From Herbidospora sakaeratensis (GTDB lineage Bacteria; Actinomycetota; Actinomycetes; Streptosporangiales; Streptosporangiaceae), in the NCBI RefSeq assembly GCF_001570525.1, contig NZ_BBXC01000010.1, positions 558,001-622,000 of the forward strand: a stretch of DNA of 64,000 nucleotides, read 5' to 3'. Shown here piece after piece: positions 43,718-53,362 of the stretch. The notes beneath the pieces are model-generated. The model saw only the letters and a program-made list of their open reading frames with translations, did not search any database and was not told the DNA's origin. The number at the start of each line of letters is the position of its first letter. Position 1 is the stretch's first letter. The translations under genes were made by a program, and so were the position numbers.

Positions 43718-44392
43718 ATGACCACTCCTGACGAGCCGAGGGACGACCAGCCCAAGCGGCGCATGCCCTGGGACGTTCCGCCCGAACAGGCCCCGGGCAG
43801 GCCGTCGCCGGACGCCGAGGACACTGCCGTCTTCAGCGCCCAACAGCACCCGGGCGGCTCTCTCGGGCCCGACCCGGGCCGGCCGGAGAACAGGCCGGAG
43901 CACCAGCCGGAGAATCGGCCTGAACCGCCGCCCTATGGGGGACAGCCGCCTTCGCAGGCGCCTTATGGGACACCGCCGGCGGGCTCCCCCTACCAGCCGA
44001 CCTCCTACCCGCAGGCGCCCTACCCGTCGGCGCCCTACGCCGACAAGCCCCCCGCCAAGGGCGGGCTGGGCACGGCCGCGCTGGTGCTGGGCATCCTGGC
44101 GATCGTGCTGCTGCTGGTCTGCGGCCTCGGGCTGCTGGCGGCGGTGGCCGGCGTGATCGTCGGCGTCATCGCGATAGCGAAGCGGTCGAACAAGGGACGC
44201 GCCGTCGTCGGCCTGATCCTGAGCATCCTGACGCTGGTGATCGGGGCGATCATCATCGGCGTGGTGGTCAACTGGGCCAACAAGAACAACCTCGCGGAGT
44301 GCTTCGACACCCGGCTGCACCCGACGCAGGAGTCGTCGCAGCAGTGCGTCCAGCGGAAGATCAACGCGCCGGTCTCGGAGGGCGGCTACTAG
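43718..44392 (+). CDS. DUF4190-type membrane protein with proline-rich N-terminus
   Basis: 224 residues. The first 110 are Pro/Gly/Gln-rich and disordered (repeats like YGGQPPSQAPYG, PYPSAPYADKP). Two hydrophobic helices follow (ALVLGILAIVLLLVCGLGLL; AVVGLILSILTLVIGAIIIG) around a KRSNKGR loop, the DUF4190 layout. A short extracytoplasmic tail has two Cys. Function unknown. ATG 43718 follows AGGA. Confidence 0.82.
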   Translation: MTTPDEPRDDQPKRRMPWDVPPEQAPGRPSPDAEDTAVFSAQQHPGGSLGPDPGRPENRPEHQPENRPEPPPYGGQPPSQAPYGTPPAGSPYQPTSYPQAPYPSAPYADKPPAKGGLGTAALVLGILAIVLLLVCGLGLLAAVAGVIVGVIAIAKRSNKGRAVVGLILSILTLVIGAIIIGVVVNWANKNNLAECFDTRLHPTQESSQQCVQRKINAPVSEGGY

Positions 44393-44829
44393 AAGATCGG
44401 AAGGTAGGGCGACAGGTCGGCCCGGCCGCCGCTCGCCCTGACCCGCCCGTCGGCCACCGCCGCCGGCCAGCCCTCCCGGCCGGTGGCGAGCGCGATCCAG
44501 GTGCGGGGGTCGGTCTCGACCACGTTGGGCGGGGTGCCCCGGGTGTGCCGGGGGCCCTCGACGCACTGCACGGCCGCGAACGGCGGCACCCGCACCTCGA
44601 CGGTCCGGCCGGGCGCCCTGGCCACGAGCTCCTCCAGCAGGTACCGCACGGCCGCGCCCAGCGCCTCCCGCTGAGGGGCCGTCTCCCGGCCGTACGCCGC
44701 CAGCACCGCCGAGACCACGGCGGGACCCGCGGCATTGTCGGGGCCGTCGAACGGCGGCAGGCCCAGATCTGCCAACTGGGCATCGAGAGCTGCGCGAACG
44801 CGCGCGGGATCCTGGCGGCGGGGCGGCAT
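44389..44829 (-). CDS. Sterol-carrier-family-like protein
   Basis: 146 residues. Fits the bacterial SCP-related (maleylpyruvate isomerase C-like) fold: YGRETAPQREALGAAVRYLL, VEVRVPPFAAVQCVEG, VVETDPRTWIALATGR. Overlaps the convergent membrane protein gene by four bases. Annotated in related genomes near purF, from memory. Ligand unknown. Confidence 0.7.
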   Translation of the reverse strand: MPPRRQDPARVRAALDAQLADLGLPPFDGPDNAAGPAVVSAVLAAYGRETAPQREALGAAVRYLLEELVARAPGRTVEVRVPPFAAVQCVEGPRHTRGTPPNVVETDPRTWIALATGREGWPAAVADGRVRASGGRADLSPYLPIF

Positions 44830-44974
44830 GTGCCTATTGTGACCCCTGGGGATCGTTCACCGACCAGGCGAATGATGTTCACCGTCACTTCGGCCGCCAA
44901 CAATACGGTCCGGGCGGGGACCTGCGCCGTCTGGGCCGTTCCCTCGATCCCGCGCGACCCTTTTTGGAGGAGCT

Positions 44975-47074
44975 GTGACGAACCCGTCACCGCGTCGATC
45001 CCTGCCGCTGCTGACCCCGGCCCACCCGGGCGGCCGCAGCGCCATGACGTGCAAATACCGCTGTGGCGACGCCTGTTTCCACGAGGTCCCCAACACGAGT
45101 GAGAACGCCTACTTCGGCGACATCGTCAGCGAGATGTCCCGCCGCGGCGCGCTGCGCGCCGGTGCGCTGGGCGCGCTGGTCCTGTCGGCCGGGGCCGTCG
45201 GCGCCGCCGCCGCGACGCCCGCCGCCGCCGACGACAAGTTCACCCTCGACTGGTGGAACAAGGGCGGCAACTGGAACAGCGGCGGCTCCCACCCCTACAA
45301 GGGCGGCCTGACCTTCACCCCGGTTGCTCCGAACACCAACGACCAGGTCACGGTGCCGAACGGCTACCAGGCCGCCGTCGTGGTCCGCTGGGGCGACCCG
45401 GTCGTCCCGGGCGCGCCGGCTTTCGACTTCGAGGCCCAGACGCCCGAGGCGCAGGCCAAGCAGTTCGGCTACAACTGCGACTTCGTGACGCTGTTCCAGC
45501 TGGGCCGCGACCGCGGCCTGCTGTGGGTGAACCACGAGTACACCAACGAAGAGCTGATGTTCCGGGGCTACACCAACGGCGACAACGCCACCGCCGAGCA
45601 GATCAACATCGCGATGAACGCCCACGGCGGCTCGGTCGTCGAGATCAAGCGGAGCGGCAACTCCGGGCGCTGGGAGCTCGTCACCTCCGGCTCGCGCCGT
45701 TACAACCGGCGCATCACCGCCCACACCCCGATGAAGTTCACCGGCCCGGCCGCCGGTTCCAGCTACCTGAAGACCGCCGCCGACCCGAGCGGCCGCGTCG
45801 TCAAGGGCATGCTGAACAACTGCGCCGGCGGCACCACCCCGTGGGGCACCGTGCTGACCGCCGAGGAGAACTTCAACCAGTACTTCGTGAACGCCGCCAA
45901 GGCGCCCGCGGAAGCGCAGGCCGGCCTGACCCGGTACGCCTTCCCCGCCGCCCTCGGCGGTCGTCGCTGGGACCGCGTCGACGAGCGTTTCGACCTGGGC
46001 AAGCACCCCAACGAGGCCAACCGCTTCGGCTGGATCGTCGAGATCGACCCGACCGACCCGACCGGCACCCCGATCAAGCGCACCGCCCTCGGCCGCATGG
46101 CCCACGAGGCGGCCACCACGACGATCAGCCGCGACGGCCGTCTGGTCGCGTACATGGGCGACGACTCGCGGTTCGAGTACATCTACAAGTTCGTCTCGCG
46201 TGACCGCTACATCCCGGGCAACGACCGGCACAACCGCACGCTGCTCGACAACGGCACCCTGTACGTCGCCAAGTTCACCGGCGACAGCCCGGCCGCCGAG
46301 ATCGACGGCACCGGCAAGCTGCCCTCCGACAAGGCGTTCGACGGCGTCGGCAAGTGGATCCCGCTGGTCAGCGGCACCAAGTCCTACGTCGACGGCATGA
46401 CCTACGAGCAGGTCCTGGTCTTCACCCGCCTGGCCGCCGACAAGGTCGGCGCGACCAAGATGGACCGTCCCGAGGACATGGAGCGCAACCCGGTCACCGG
46501 CACCGTGTTCGTCGCCCTGACCAACAACACCGCGCGCACCCTGCCCAGCCAGGTCGTCGACGAGGCCAACCCGCGCTTCAACAACCGGCACGGCCACATC
46601 CTCGAGATCGCCGAGAACCGCGACGACGCCGGCGCGACCACCTTCGCGTGGAACCTGCCGCTGGTCTGCGGCGACCCCACCGACCCGGGCACCTACTTCG
46701 GCGGCTTCGACAAGACCAAGGTCTCGCCGATCTCCTGCCCCGACAACGTGGCCTTCGACAACGACGGCAACCTGTGGATCTCCACCGACGGCAACGCCCT
46801 GGGGACCCACGACGGCCTGTTCGCCGTGCCGGTCCGCGGCAAGGACAAGGGCCACGTGCGTCAGTTCCTCACCATGCCCAAGGGCGCCGAGTGCTGCGGT
46901 CCGATGGTGTCGGAGGACCAGAAGTCGGTCTTCGTCGCCGTGCAGCACCCGGGTGAGGGCACCGGCGCCTCGCCGGCCGCCCCGATCTCCCACTTCCCCG
47001 ACGGCGGGACCTCGCAGCCCCGTCCGTCGGTCGTGGTGGCCTGGCACAAGCAGGGCAGGAAGATCGGCAGCTAG
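44975..47074 (+). CDS. PhoX-family alkaline phosphatase (DUF839), Tat-exported
   Basis: 699 residues. The N-terminus has the PhoX-type lead MTCKYRCGDACFHEVPNTSE, then a Tat signal (SRRGALRAGALGALVLSAG). Catalytic region: NNCAGGTTPWGTVLTAEENFN, LGRMAHEAATT, GDDSRFEYIYKFVS, MDRPEDMERNP, CPDNVAFDNDGNLWISTDG. This is the Ca/Fe-dependent beta-propeller phosphatase used under phosphate limitation. GTG at 44975 follows GGAGGAG. Its stop overlaps that of the convergent MFS gene. No PHO box was identified. Confidence 0.92.
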   Translation: MTNPSPRRSLPLLTPAHPGGRSAMTCKYRCGDACFHEVPNTSENAYFGDIVSEMSRRGALRAGALGALVLSAGAVGAAAATPAAADDKFTLDWWNKGGNWNSGGSHPYKGGLTFTPVAPNTNDQVTVPNGYQAAVVVRWGDPVVPGAPAFDFEAQTPEAQAKQFGYNCDFVTLFQLGRDRGLLWVNHEYTNEELMFRGYTNGDNATAEQINIAMNAHGGSVVEIKRSGNSGRWELVTSGSRRYNRRITAHTPMKFTGPAAGSSYLKTAADPSGRVVKGMLNNCAGGTTPWGTVLTAEENFNQYFVNAAKAPAEAQAGLTRYAFPAALGGRRWDRVDERFDLGKHPNEANRFGWIVEIDPTDPTGTPIKRTALGRMAHEAATTTISRDGRLVAYMGDDSRFEYIYKFVSRDRYIPGNDRHNRTLLDNGTLYVAKFTGDSPAAEIDGTGKLPSDKAFDGVGKWIPLVSGTKSYVDGMTYEQVLVFTRLAADKVGATKMDRPEDMERNPVTGTVFVALTNNTARTLPSQVVDEANPRFNNRHGHILEIAENRDDAGATTFAWNLPLVCGDPTDPGTYFGGFDKTKVSPISCPDNVAFDNDGNLWISTDGNALGTHDGLFAVPVRGKDKGHVRQFLTMPKGAECCGPMVSEDQKSVFVAVQHPGEGTGASPAAPISHFPDGGTSQPRPSVVVAWHKQGRKIGS

Positions 47075-48477
47075 ACCAGCGCGGGGTCTCGTTCGTCCTC
47101 GGTGACCGTCGTCTCGGCGGTCCGGTCCTTGCGGAGGGCGTAGAGGGCGACCGGGACCCCGATCAGCACGATCGCCGCGGCGATGAGCAGCGTGAACTGG
47201 TAGGCGTCCAGGAACGCGGCCATCGTCGGGGCGGTCTGCCGGGCGTTCAGGATCGCGCCCAGGATGGTGATCCCGAGCAGCCCGAAGACCTCGCGGGAGA
47301 CGTTGAGCGTCCCAGAGGCGATCCCGGCCCGGCCGGCGGGCACCGCGCCGATGATCACGTCGGTGAGCGGCACGAGCATGCCGCCGCCCGCGCCGAAGAG
47401 CAGGAACCAGGGCAGCAGGTCGAGGTAGCCCGAGCCGGCGCCGGTGCTCGACAGGCCCGCCATCGCGACGACCATCAGGGCCAGGCCGGCGGCGACCGAG
47501 GGGCCGGTGCCGATGCGCCGGGCCAGCTGCGGTGAGAAGACCGCGACGGCCGCCATGAGCAGCGCCATCGGCACGAAGCCGGCCCCGGCCTCGGTCGGGC
47601 TGAAGCCGAGCGCGCTCTGCAGGTAGATCGCGGTGAAGAAGTAGATCCCGAACACGCCGAACGCCCACAGGCCCATCGACAGCAGGCCGCCGCTGAACAC
47701 GCGTGAGCGGAACAGGCGCAGGTCGATCATGGGCTGGCGGCTGCGCGACTCGATCACCAGGAACGCCGCGAACGCGACGGCGGCCAGCGCGAACGAGCCC
47801 AGGATCAGCCCGGAGGTCCAGCCCTCGCCCTCGCCCTCGATGAGCGCGAAGGTCAGCGCGAACAGCGCGAGCGAGGAGCTGAGCACGCCCGGCACGTCGA
47901 TGCGGACCCCTCGGGCGCGCACGCTGGCGGGCAGCGCGACCGCGGCGATCACGGCCACGGCGACGCCGATGGGCAGGTTGATCAGGAAGATCCAGCCCCA
48001 GCTGATGTTCTCGCTGAGCACGCCGCCGGTCAGCGGCCCGACGGCCAGCGCCAGCGCGGAGACCGCGCCCCAGATGCCCACGGCCGTGGCGCGTTCGCGC
48101 GCGTCGACGAAGGTGGCCCTGATCAGCGCCAGCGACGTGGGCGTCACCAGGGCCGCGCCGATTCCCTGCACGACCCGCGCGGCGATCAGCGTCTCCTGCG
48201 ACCCGGCCAGCCCGGCGGCGACCGAGGAGGCGGTGAACACGGCCAGCCCGATGAAGAACATGACCCGCAGGCCGAAGACGTCGGCCAGCCGTCCACCGGC
48301 GAGCAGGAGCCCGGCGAAGGCCAGGATGTAGCCGCTCACGATCCATTCGAGCCCGGCGAGCGTCAGCCCCAGGTCCTGCTCGATCGTCGGCAGGGCGACG
48401 TTGACCACGTTGTTGTCGAGGTAAGTCATGAAGGTCGCCAGCGACACGGCCGCGAGCACCCACCATCTTGATCGCAT
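47071..48477 (-). CDS. MFS drug exporter, DHA2 (14-helix) type
   Basis: 468 residues, fourteen hydrophobic segments. N-terminal FMTYLDNNVVNVALPTI and LAGGRLADVFGLRVMF are DHA2 signatures, as in EmrB/QacA-like exporters. Divergent from a TetR regulator that probably represses it, with operator-like boxes between. Substrate unknown. Confidence 0.92.
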   Translation of the reverse strand: MRSRWWVLAAVSLATFMTYLDNNVVNVALPTIEQDLGLTLAGLEWIVSGYILAFAGLLLAGGRLADVFGLRVMFFIGLAVFTASSVAAGLAGSQETLIAARVVQGIGAALVTPTSLALIRATFVDARERATAVGIWGAVSALALAVGPLTGGVLSENISWGWIFLINLPIGVAVAVIAAVALPASVRARGVRIDVPGVLSSSLALFALTFALIEGEGEGWTSGLILGSFALAAVAFAAFLVIESRSRQPMIDLRLFRSRVFSGGLLSMGLWAFGVFGIYFFTAIYLQSALGFSPTEAGAGFVPMALLMAAVAVFSPQLARRIGTGPSVAAGLALMVVAMAGLSSTGAGSGYLDLLPWFLLFGAGGGMLVPLTDVIIGAVPAGRAGIASGTLNVSREVFGLLGITILGAILNARQTAPTMAAFLDAYQFTLLIAAAIVLIGVPVALYALRKDRTAETTVTEDERDPALV

Positions 48478-48490
48478 TTCCCAGGCCCCC

Positions 48491-48550
48491 TATACGGAGT
48501 ACTTGTACGGCGTACATGTACAGTGCATAGCTCAGCTTGTACGTCGTATA
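48491..48550. promoter_or_regulatory. Three operator-like 13-bp boxes between MFS and TetR genes
   Basis: Boxes TATACGGAGTACT (48491-48503), TGTACGGCGTACA (48504-48516, a perfect inverted repeat) and TGTACGTCGTATA (48538-48550) share the pattern TRTACGnnGTAYW. They fill the short divergent promoter region. Probably TetR binding sites giving autoregulation and control of the exporter. Confidence 0.65.
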
Positions 48551-48558
48551 GTTGTCAA

Positions 48559-49242
48559 GTGGCACCCGAGAAGCTGAGCCGTGAATCAGTCGTCGAACGG
48601 GCCATCGACCTGATCGACGCCGAGGGGCTCGAGACCGTCACCGTGCGGCGGCTCGCCCAGGAGCTCGGCGTCACGCCGATGGCCCTCTACTGGCATTTCA
48701 AGAACAAGGACGAACTGCTCGCGGGCGTGGCCGACCATCTGCTGGCGCAGATCCTCGCCGACGTCACCGACGAGCCCGAGTGGCACGTGCAGGTCAGGGG
48801 GGTGGTCGAGCGCCTGGTCGTGCTGCTCGACCGGCACCCGGCGCTGGCCACCCTGCTCCACACCGTCGACAAGCACCGCGTCGACAGCTTCAACGTCGCC
48901 ACCAACATGGCCCTCGAACTGCTCCGGCGGGGCGGCTTCACCGTCCAGGAGGGCTTCCTGGTCTCGTCCTACCTGCTGGCGGGCGTGATCGGCCTGGTCG
49001 GCGGCGCGCCGGTGTGCCCGACGCCGCTCAGCCCCGCCGAGGCGCGCGAATGGCGGCGGCGCAAGCGCCTGGAACTGGAGAACCTGTCGGCCGAGCGGTT
49101 CCCGCTGCTGATGGAGTTCGCCAAGACCTGGGAAGACGAGACCGACGTGGCCGCCTACTACGCCTACGGCGTCGACCTGCTCATGGCCGGGGTCGAGACG
49201 ATGGCCGCGCGAGCGCGGCGCACAACGCTCCGGCCAGACTGA
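48559..49242 (+). CDS. TetR-family transcriptional regulator
   Basis: 227 residues. Helix-turn-helix TVRRLAQELGVTPMALYWHF, then a ligand-binding domain of the TetR_C class with FAKTWEDETDVAAYYAYGVDLL. GTG at 48559; the frame continues upstream to 48523 through the operators and is rejected. Its end overlaps the convergent MFS gene by 62 bases. Confidence 0.92.
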   Translation: MAPEKLSRESVVERAIDLIDAEGLETVTVRRLAQELGVTPMALYWHFKNKDELLAGVADHLLAQILADVTDEPEWHVQVRGVVERLVVLLDRHPALATLLHTVDKHRVDSFNVATNMALELLRRGGFTVQEGFLVSSYLLAGVIGLVGGAPVCPTPLSPAEAREWRRRKRLELENLSAERFPLLMEFAKTWEDETDVAAYYAYGVDLLMAGVETMAARARRTTLRPD

Positions 49243-50566
49243 CGCAGAACAGCGCCGTGTACGTCAGCCGGAAGCCCCCCATCAGCTGCTCCACCGCCGA
49301 GGGCGACAACCGCGCCAGCGTCGCCTGGTAGACCTGCGCCCGGATCTCCGGCGTCACCGCCCCGGTCAGCAGGGTCAGCGTGGTCGCCACGCTGAGCGAG
49401 GTGCCGACGTTCTGGATCGTCAGCCGGAACCCGTTGACCACCCCGAGGCTGCCCGCCGGCAGCACGTTCATGATCTGCGTGGTGTTGCCCGTGAGGAAGG
49501 TCCCGTTCCCGCATCCGGCCAGGAACAGCCCGGCCGCGATCACCGGATAGGACGCCTCGGTCGACAGCGCCAGCACCGCCAGCCCGGCCGCCGCGAGCAC
49601 CGCCCCGCCCACCGACACCGCGTAGGCCCCCAGCCGCCGCGCCAGCGCCCCGGCCAGGGGCGAGGCGAGCGCCATGCCGGCCGGCACCGGCAGGATCGCC
49701 AGCCCGGCCTGGAGCGCGTCGACCCCGCGCGCCGCCTGGAAGTAGAGCCCCGCCAGCAGGATCAGCGACGAGCGGGCCAGCGCGGCGCAGAACGCGGCCA
49801 GGTTGGAGAACACCAGCAACGGCGCCCCGAACAGGGCGCCGTTCAGGATCGGGTCGGGCGCCCGGCGTTCCACCACGAACAACACCGGCGCCAGCGCCGC
49901 CGCGACCGCGAGGCCGGCCAGCGAGCCCTCGGTCACCGCGTAGAGCGCGGCCGACAGCAGCGCGAAGATCACCAGGTTCCCGGCGGCGTCGATCGGCGCC
50001 CGCCGGCGCGGGGACCCCGGCCGCAGGATGAGCAGCCCGGCGACCAGCGCCAGCAGCCCGGCCGGCACGTTCACCCAGAAGATCCACCGCCAGCCCAGCG
50101 TGTCGGCGATCAGCCCGCCCACCGTCGGCCCGGCCAGCTGCGCGATCGAGAGCGTGCCGATGTAGACGCCCATGCCCTGGCCGAGCCGGTCGGGCGGGAA
50201 GGCGTCGGTGATGATGACCGTGCCGTTGGCCAGGATCATCGAGGCCCCGATCGCCTGCAGCGCCCGCATCGCGATCAGCACGCCCACGTCGGGGGCCAGC
50301 CCCGCCAGCGCCGAGGCGGCGGTGAAGATGGCGAACCCGGTCAGGTAGACCCCGCGCCGCCCCAGCAGGTCGGCCACCCGGCCGAAGAACACCAGCGTCG
50401 CGGTGTTTACCAGCATGAACGACAGCAGGATCCAGTTCGACGCGAACGGCGAGGCGTGGAAGTGCCGGACGACGACGGGTAACGCGACGTTCAGCGTGCT
50501 GCCCGACATGCCGATGAGGATCAGCCCGAGGCTGGTGACCAGGCAGACCCGCCAGGCGTATCTCAC
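49181..50566 (-). CDS. MFS exporter, DHA2 type (second)
   Basis: 461 residues, about fourteen helices. Signatures MSGSTLNVALPVVVRHF, FGRVADLLGRRGVYL, LGWRWIFWVNVPAG. The GTG at 50566 overlaps the CRP gene stop by four bases (GTGA), so it is translated with that regulator and is a likely target of its signalling. Substrate unknown. Confidence 0.9.
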   Translation of the reverse strand: MRYAWRVCLVTSLGLILIGMSGSTLNVALPVVVRHFHASPFASNWILLSFMLVNTATLVFFGRVADLLGRRGVYLTGFAIFTAASALAGLAPDVGVLIAMRALQAIGASMILANGTVIITDAFPPDRLGQGMGVYIGTLSIAQLAGPTVGGLIADTLGWRWIFWVNVPAGLLALVAGLLILRPGSPRRRAPIDAAGNLVIFALLSAALYAVTEGSLAGLAVAAALAPVLFVVERRAPDPILNGALFGAPLLVFSNLAAFCAALARSSLILLAGLYFQAARGVDALQAGLAILPVPAGMALASPLAGALARRLGAYAVSVGGAVLAAAGLAVLALSTEASYPVIAAGLFLAGCGNGTFLTGNTTQIMNVLPAGSLGVVNGFRLTIQNVGTSLSVATTLTLLTGAVTPEIRAQVYQATLARLSPSAVEQLMGGFRLTYTALFCVSLAGALCAALARPSSRPRP

Positions 50567-51252
50567 CGCGCTCTCTTGCGCAGCCCGTCCAGGTCGTAGA
50601 TGATCACGCGGCGGCGGCCGGTCTCGATCAGGCCCCGGTCGCGCAGGCTCCTGAGAGCCTTGCTGACGGCCTCGCGCGACGCGCCGGTCCAGCCTGCCAG
50701 TTCGTCCTGGGAGAGCGGCAGCATGACTCTCACGCCCCCAGGGGTCTGCTCGCCGTAGCGTTCGGCCAGCTCGACCAGGCGGGTGGCGACCCGGCCGGTG
50801 GTGTCGAACGCGCCGTATTCGACCCGCTTGCGGTCGGCGTCGCGCAGCCGGCCGGTGATGAGCTGGAGCAGCAGGACGGCGATGCGGCCGTGCTCGCGCA
50901 GGAACGCCGCGAAGTCGCGGACCACGATGGCCTCGATGGGCTCCAGCGCGGTGACGGTGCCCGAGCGCGGGCCCCCGTCGACGGCCGACATGTCGCCCAG
51001 CAGGGCGCCGGGCCCGCGTACCGCGAGGACGACCTCGGTGCCGCCCGCCGTGTGGGACGACACCTTCACCCGCCCCGAGGTCAGCACGATCACCCAGTCG
51101 TTGGTGTCGCCCTCGGTCATGACGGTCTCGCCGCGCTCCCACTGCCGGGGCCGCCCGGCGGCCCGGAGGTCGGCGATCTCCTCGGCGGTGAGGAGGGCCA
51201 GGAACTCTCCTGGCTCCGGTGATTTCATGTCGTCCAGTTTTGGGTCAATCAT
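50563..51252 (-). CDS. CRP/FNR-family transcriptional regulator
   Basis: 229 residues. The cyclic-nucleotide-binding domain has VRGPGALLGDMSAVDGGPRSG, where GDM matches the GE(L/I) of CRP with Asp for Glu and the arginine of the phosphate cassette is present. Winged helix SQDELAGWTGASREAVSKAL. The start ATG overlaps the cyclase stop by eight bases, strong evidence of coupling to the cyclase. Confidence 0.9.
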   Translation of the reverse strand: MIDPKLDDMKSPEPGEFLALLTAEEIADLRAAGRPRQWERGETVMTEGDTNDWVIVLTSGRVKVSSHTAGGTEVVLAVRGPGALLGDMSAVDGGPRSGTVTALEPIEAIVVRDFAAFLREHGRIAVLLLQLITGRLRDADRKRVEYGAFDTTGRVATRLVELAERYGEQTPGGVRVMLPLSQDELAGWTGASREAVSKALRSLRDRGLIETGRRRVIIYDLDGLRKRAR

Positions 51253-53362
51253 GGTCGTTCGTAAAATCGATCTCCACGCCCCGCAGGACGTAGGCGTGCA
51301 CGGTGTTGTCCTTGCCCTTGAGCGACAGGTCGCCCAGCGAGACGACGTCGGCCCGGCCGAGCAGGTCGTAGGTCGACTGGCCGATCACCACCGACCCGGG
51401 CTCGGCCAGCGCCTGGAGCCGGGCCGCGACGTTGACCGCGTCGCCCATCGCGTTGAAGCCGCGGAACTCGGGGCTGCCGATGTTGCCGACCAGCGCCTGC
51501 CCGGTGTTGACGCCGACCCGGAACTTGGGCCACTCGACCTCCGACAACAACCCGGCCTCCTGCTCGCGCAGCACCTCGGCCGACACCCGGGCCGCCGCCC
51601 GCTGCATCTCCAGGCCCGCCTGCGCGGCCCGCCGCGCGTGGTCGGCCTGCGGCGCGGGGGCGTTGAACAGGGCCAGCAGGGCGTCGCCGACGAACTGCAC
51701 GATCGTGCCCCCGTTGCCGAGGATGCACGGCACCGCCGCGGTGTGGAAGCGGTTCAGCATGTCGACGATCTCGCCCGGCGCGACCTTCTCGGAGAACGTG
51801 GTGAATCCGCGCAGGTCGGCGAAGAGGGCGGTGACCTCGGTCAGCGAACCGCCGAGCGCGGCCTTGTTCGGGTCGGCCAGCAGGCTCTTGGCGACGTCGG
51901 GGGACATGTACGCGCGGAAGAGGGTCTCCAGCTCGGCGTACAGCCGGGCGTTCTCCAGGCTGATGGAGAGCTGGGTGGCCAGGGTGGCGGCCAGGGCGGC
52001 GTCCTGGGAGGTCTGGCCGACCGGGACGGCCAGCGCGCCCGCCAGGTGGCCCTTCACGGTCAGCGGGTGGACCACCGAACCGGACATCTCGATCGGCGAC
52101 CCGCTCGTCAGCGTGGCCATCTCCCGGGTGGTCAGCGTGGGCGCGCCGCGCGGGCCGAGCGGGGTCAGCGCGCCGTCGTTCATGACGCTCACCCGCACGT
52201 CCCCGTACGCCTCCCGCACCCGCCGCAGCGACTCCGACAGCAGCTCCGACTCCGGCAGCCCGACCCGGGCCCGGCCGCCGACCTCGACGAGCGCGCCCAG
52301 CCGCTCGGACAACTCCCGCTCGTTCGCCAGCGCCGCGCCGGCCCGGTCGAGCACCGCCGCCTGGCCCTCGGTCAGCTTGAACCGCCCGGCCAGCCGCGTC
52401 GCGACCGGCACCCCCGACTCGGTCCGGCGGCGCAGGTGGGAGACGAGCTCCTCCAGGGCCTCTTCGTACTGGGCCTGGATGCGCCGGGCGGTCGCCGACA
52501 GGGTGACCGCGTCGAACAGGCCGCTGCTCGACCCCTCACGCCGGAACTGGATGTAGGCCGAGTAGGCCACGAAGAAGAACGCCAGCGTCAGCAGCACGTG
52601 CCAGAGCCACCACGACAGGGCCCAGTTCCGGTGCTCGATCCCGGCGATCATCACTTCAGCCAGCAGCGCGTAGGCGGTGATCAGGGAGATCAGCACGGCG
52701 GCCGGCCGCTTGCGGTGCAGGCGGAACATCATGACGGCGGCGGCGACGTACAGGAAGACCCCGATCAGCCCCCAGAAACCGAGGCCGATGCCGCCGGGCG
52801 GGAGCTTGTCGGTCAGCGGCGTCAGGCCCGGCACCAGCGACGCGACGCCCCAGGCGACCAGCAGCACGCCCACCGCGATGCGCAGCGGAAGCTGGAGCTT
52901 GAGCACCGTCTCGCCCTGCCGGTCGTTCAGCGGCAGGCCCGAGAGGAAGGCGAACACCGAGGCGATCATCAGGCCGACCGGGTGGGCCAGGTCGAATCCG
53001 ACCGTCGCGCCCGGGAGGATGACGGCCGGGGTGCTCAGCGCGTGGAGGGTGAAGAACCCCGCGCTGCTCAGGAAGACCAGCGACACCAGGAGCAGCCGGG
53101 CGTCCCTGCGCCGCGCCGACGCCTGGCTGATCAGCACGCCGAGCACCAGGTTGATCCCGGCGACGACCAGGACCAGCCAGAAGTGGCTCGGGTTGTGCTG
53201 CCAGACGTGGTCGAGGTCGACCGTGTGCGGGTCCTCGTCCACCGGGTGGGCCAGCAGCAACCACAGGCCCAGCATCGGCACGATCATGTGAATGAACCAG
53301 ACGACCCCTCGCACCGGCTGCGTCGCCGGCGGCAGGAAGGGGTCTTGGTCGTTCGAGGCCAC
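51245..53362 (-). CDS. Membrane adenylate/guanylate cyclase with GAF-like domain
   Basis: 705 residues. Seven or eight hydrophobic helices (about 15-270), a coiled segment, a GAF-like domain (about 405-485), then a class III cyclase domain: ALFADLRGFTTFSEK with both metal-binding Asp positions (ADLRGF and VGDAL), and the transition-state FNAMGDAVNVAAR segment. The cytoplasmic catalytic domain should make cAMP when dimeric. First gene of a coupled cyclase-CRP-MFS set. Confidence 0.92.
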   Translation of the reverse strand: MASNDQDPFLPPATQPVRGVVWFIHMIVPMLGLWLLLAHPVDEDPHTVDLDHVWQHNPSHFWLVLVVAGINLVLGVLISQASARRRDARLLLVSLVFLSSAGFFTLHALSTPAVILPGATVGFDLAHPVGLMIASVFAFLSGLPLNDRQGETVLKLQLPLRIAVGVLLVAWGVASLVPGLTPLTDKLPPGGIGLGFWGLIGVFLYVAAAVMMFRLHRKRPAAVLISLITAYALLAEVMIAGIEHRNWALSWWLWHVLLTLAFFFVAYSAYIQFRREGSSSGLFDAVTLSATARRIQAQYEEALEELVSHLRRRTESGVPVATRLAGRFKLTEGQAAVLDRAGAALANERELSERLGALVEVGGRARVGLPESELLSESLRRVREAYGDVRVSVMNDGALTPLGPRGAPTLTTREMATLTSGSPIEMSGSVVHPLTVKGHLAGALAVPVGQTSQDAALAATLATQLSISLENARLYAELETLFRAYMSPDVAKSLLADPNKAALGGSLTEVTALFADLRGFTTFSEKVAPGEIVDMLNRFHTAAVPCILGNGGTIVQFVGDALLALFNAPAPQADHARRAAQAGLEMQRAAARVSAEVLREQEAGLLSEVEWPKFRVGVNTGQALVGNIGSPEFRGFNAMGDAVNVAARLQALAEPGSVVIGQSTYDLLGRADVVSLGDLSLKGKDNTVHAYVLRGVEIDFTNDHD

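Noticed and set aside
44987-48565. 1192-residue minus ORF across PhoX and the MFS gene
   Set aside because: Out-of-frame shadow of high-GC genes; composition is Arg/Gly/Ala-rich without motifs.
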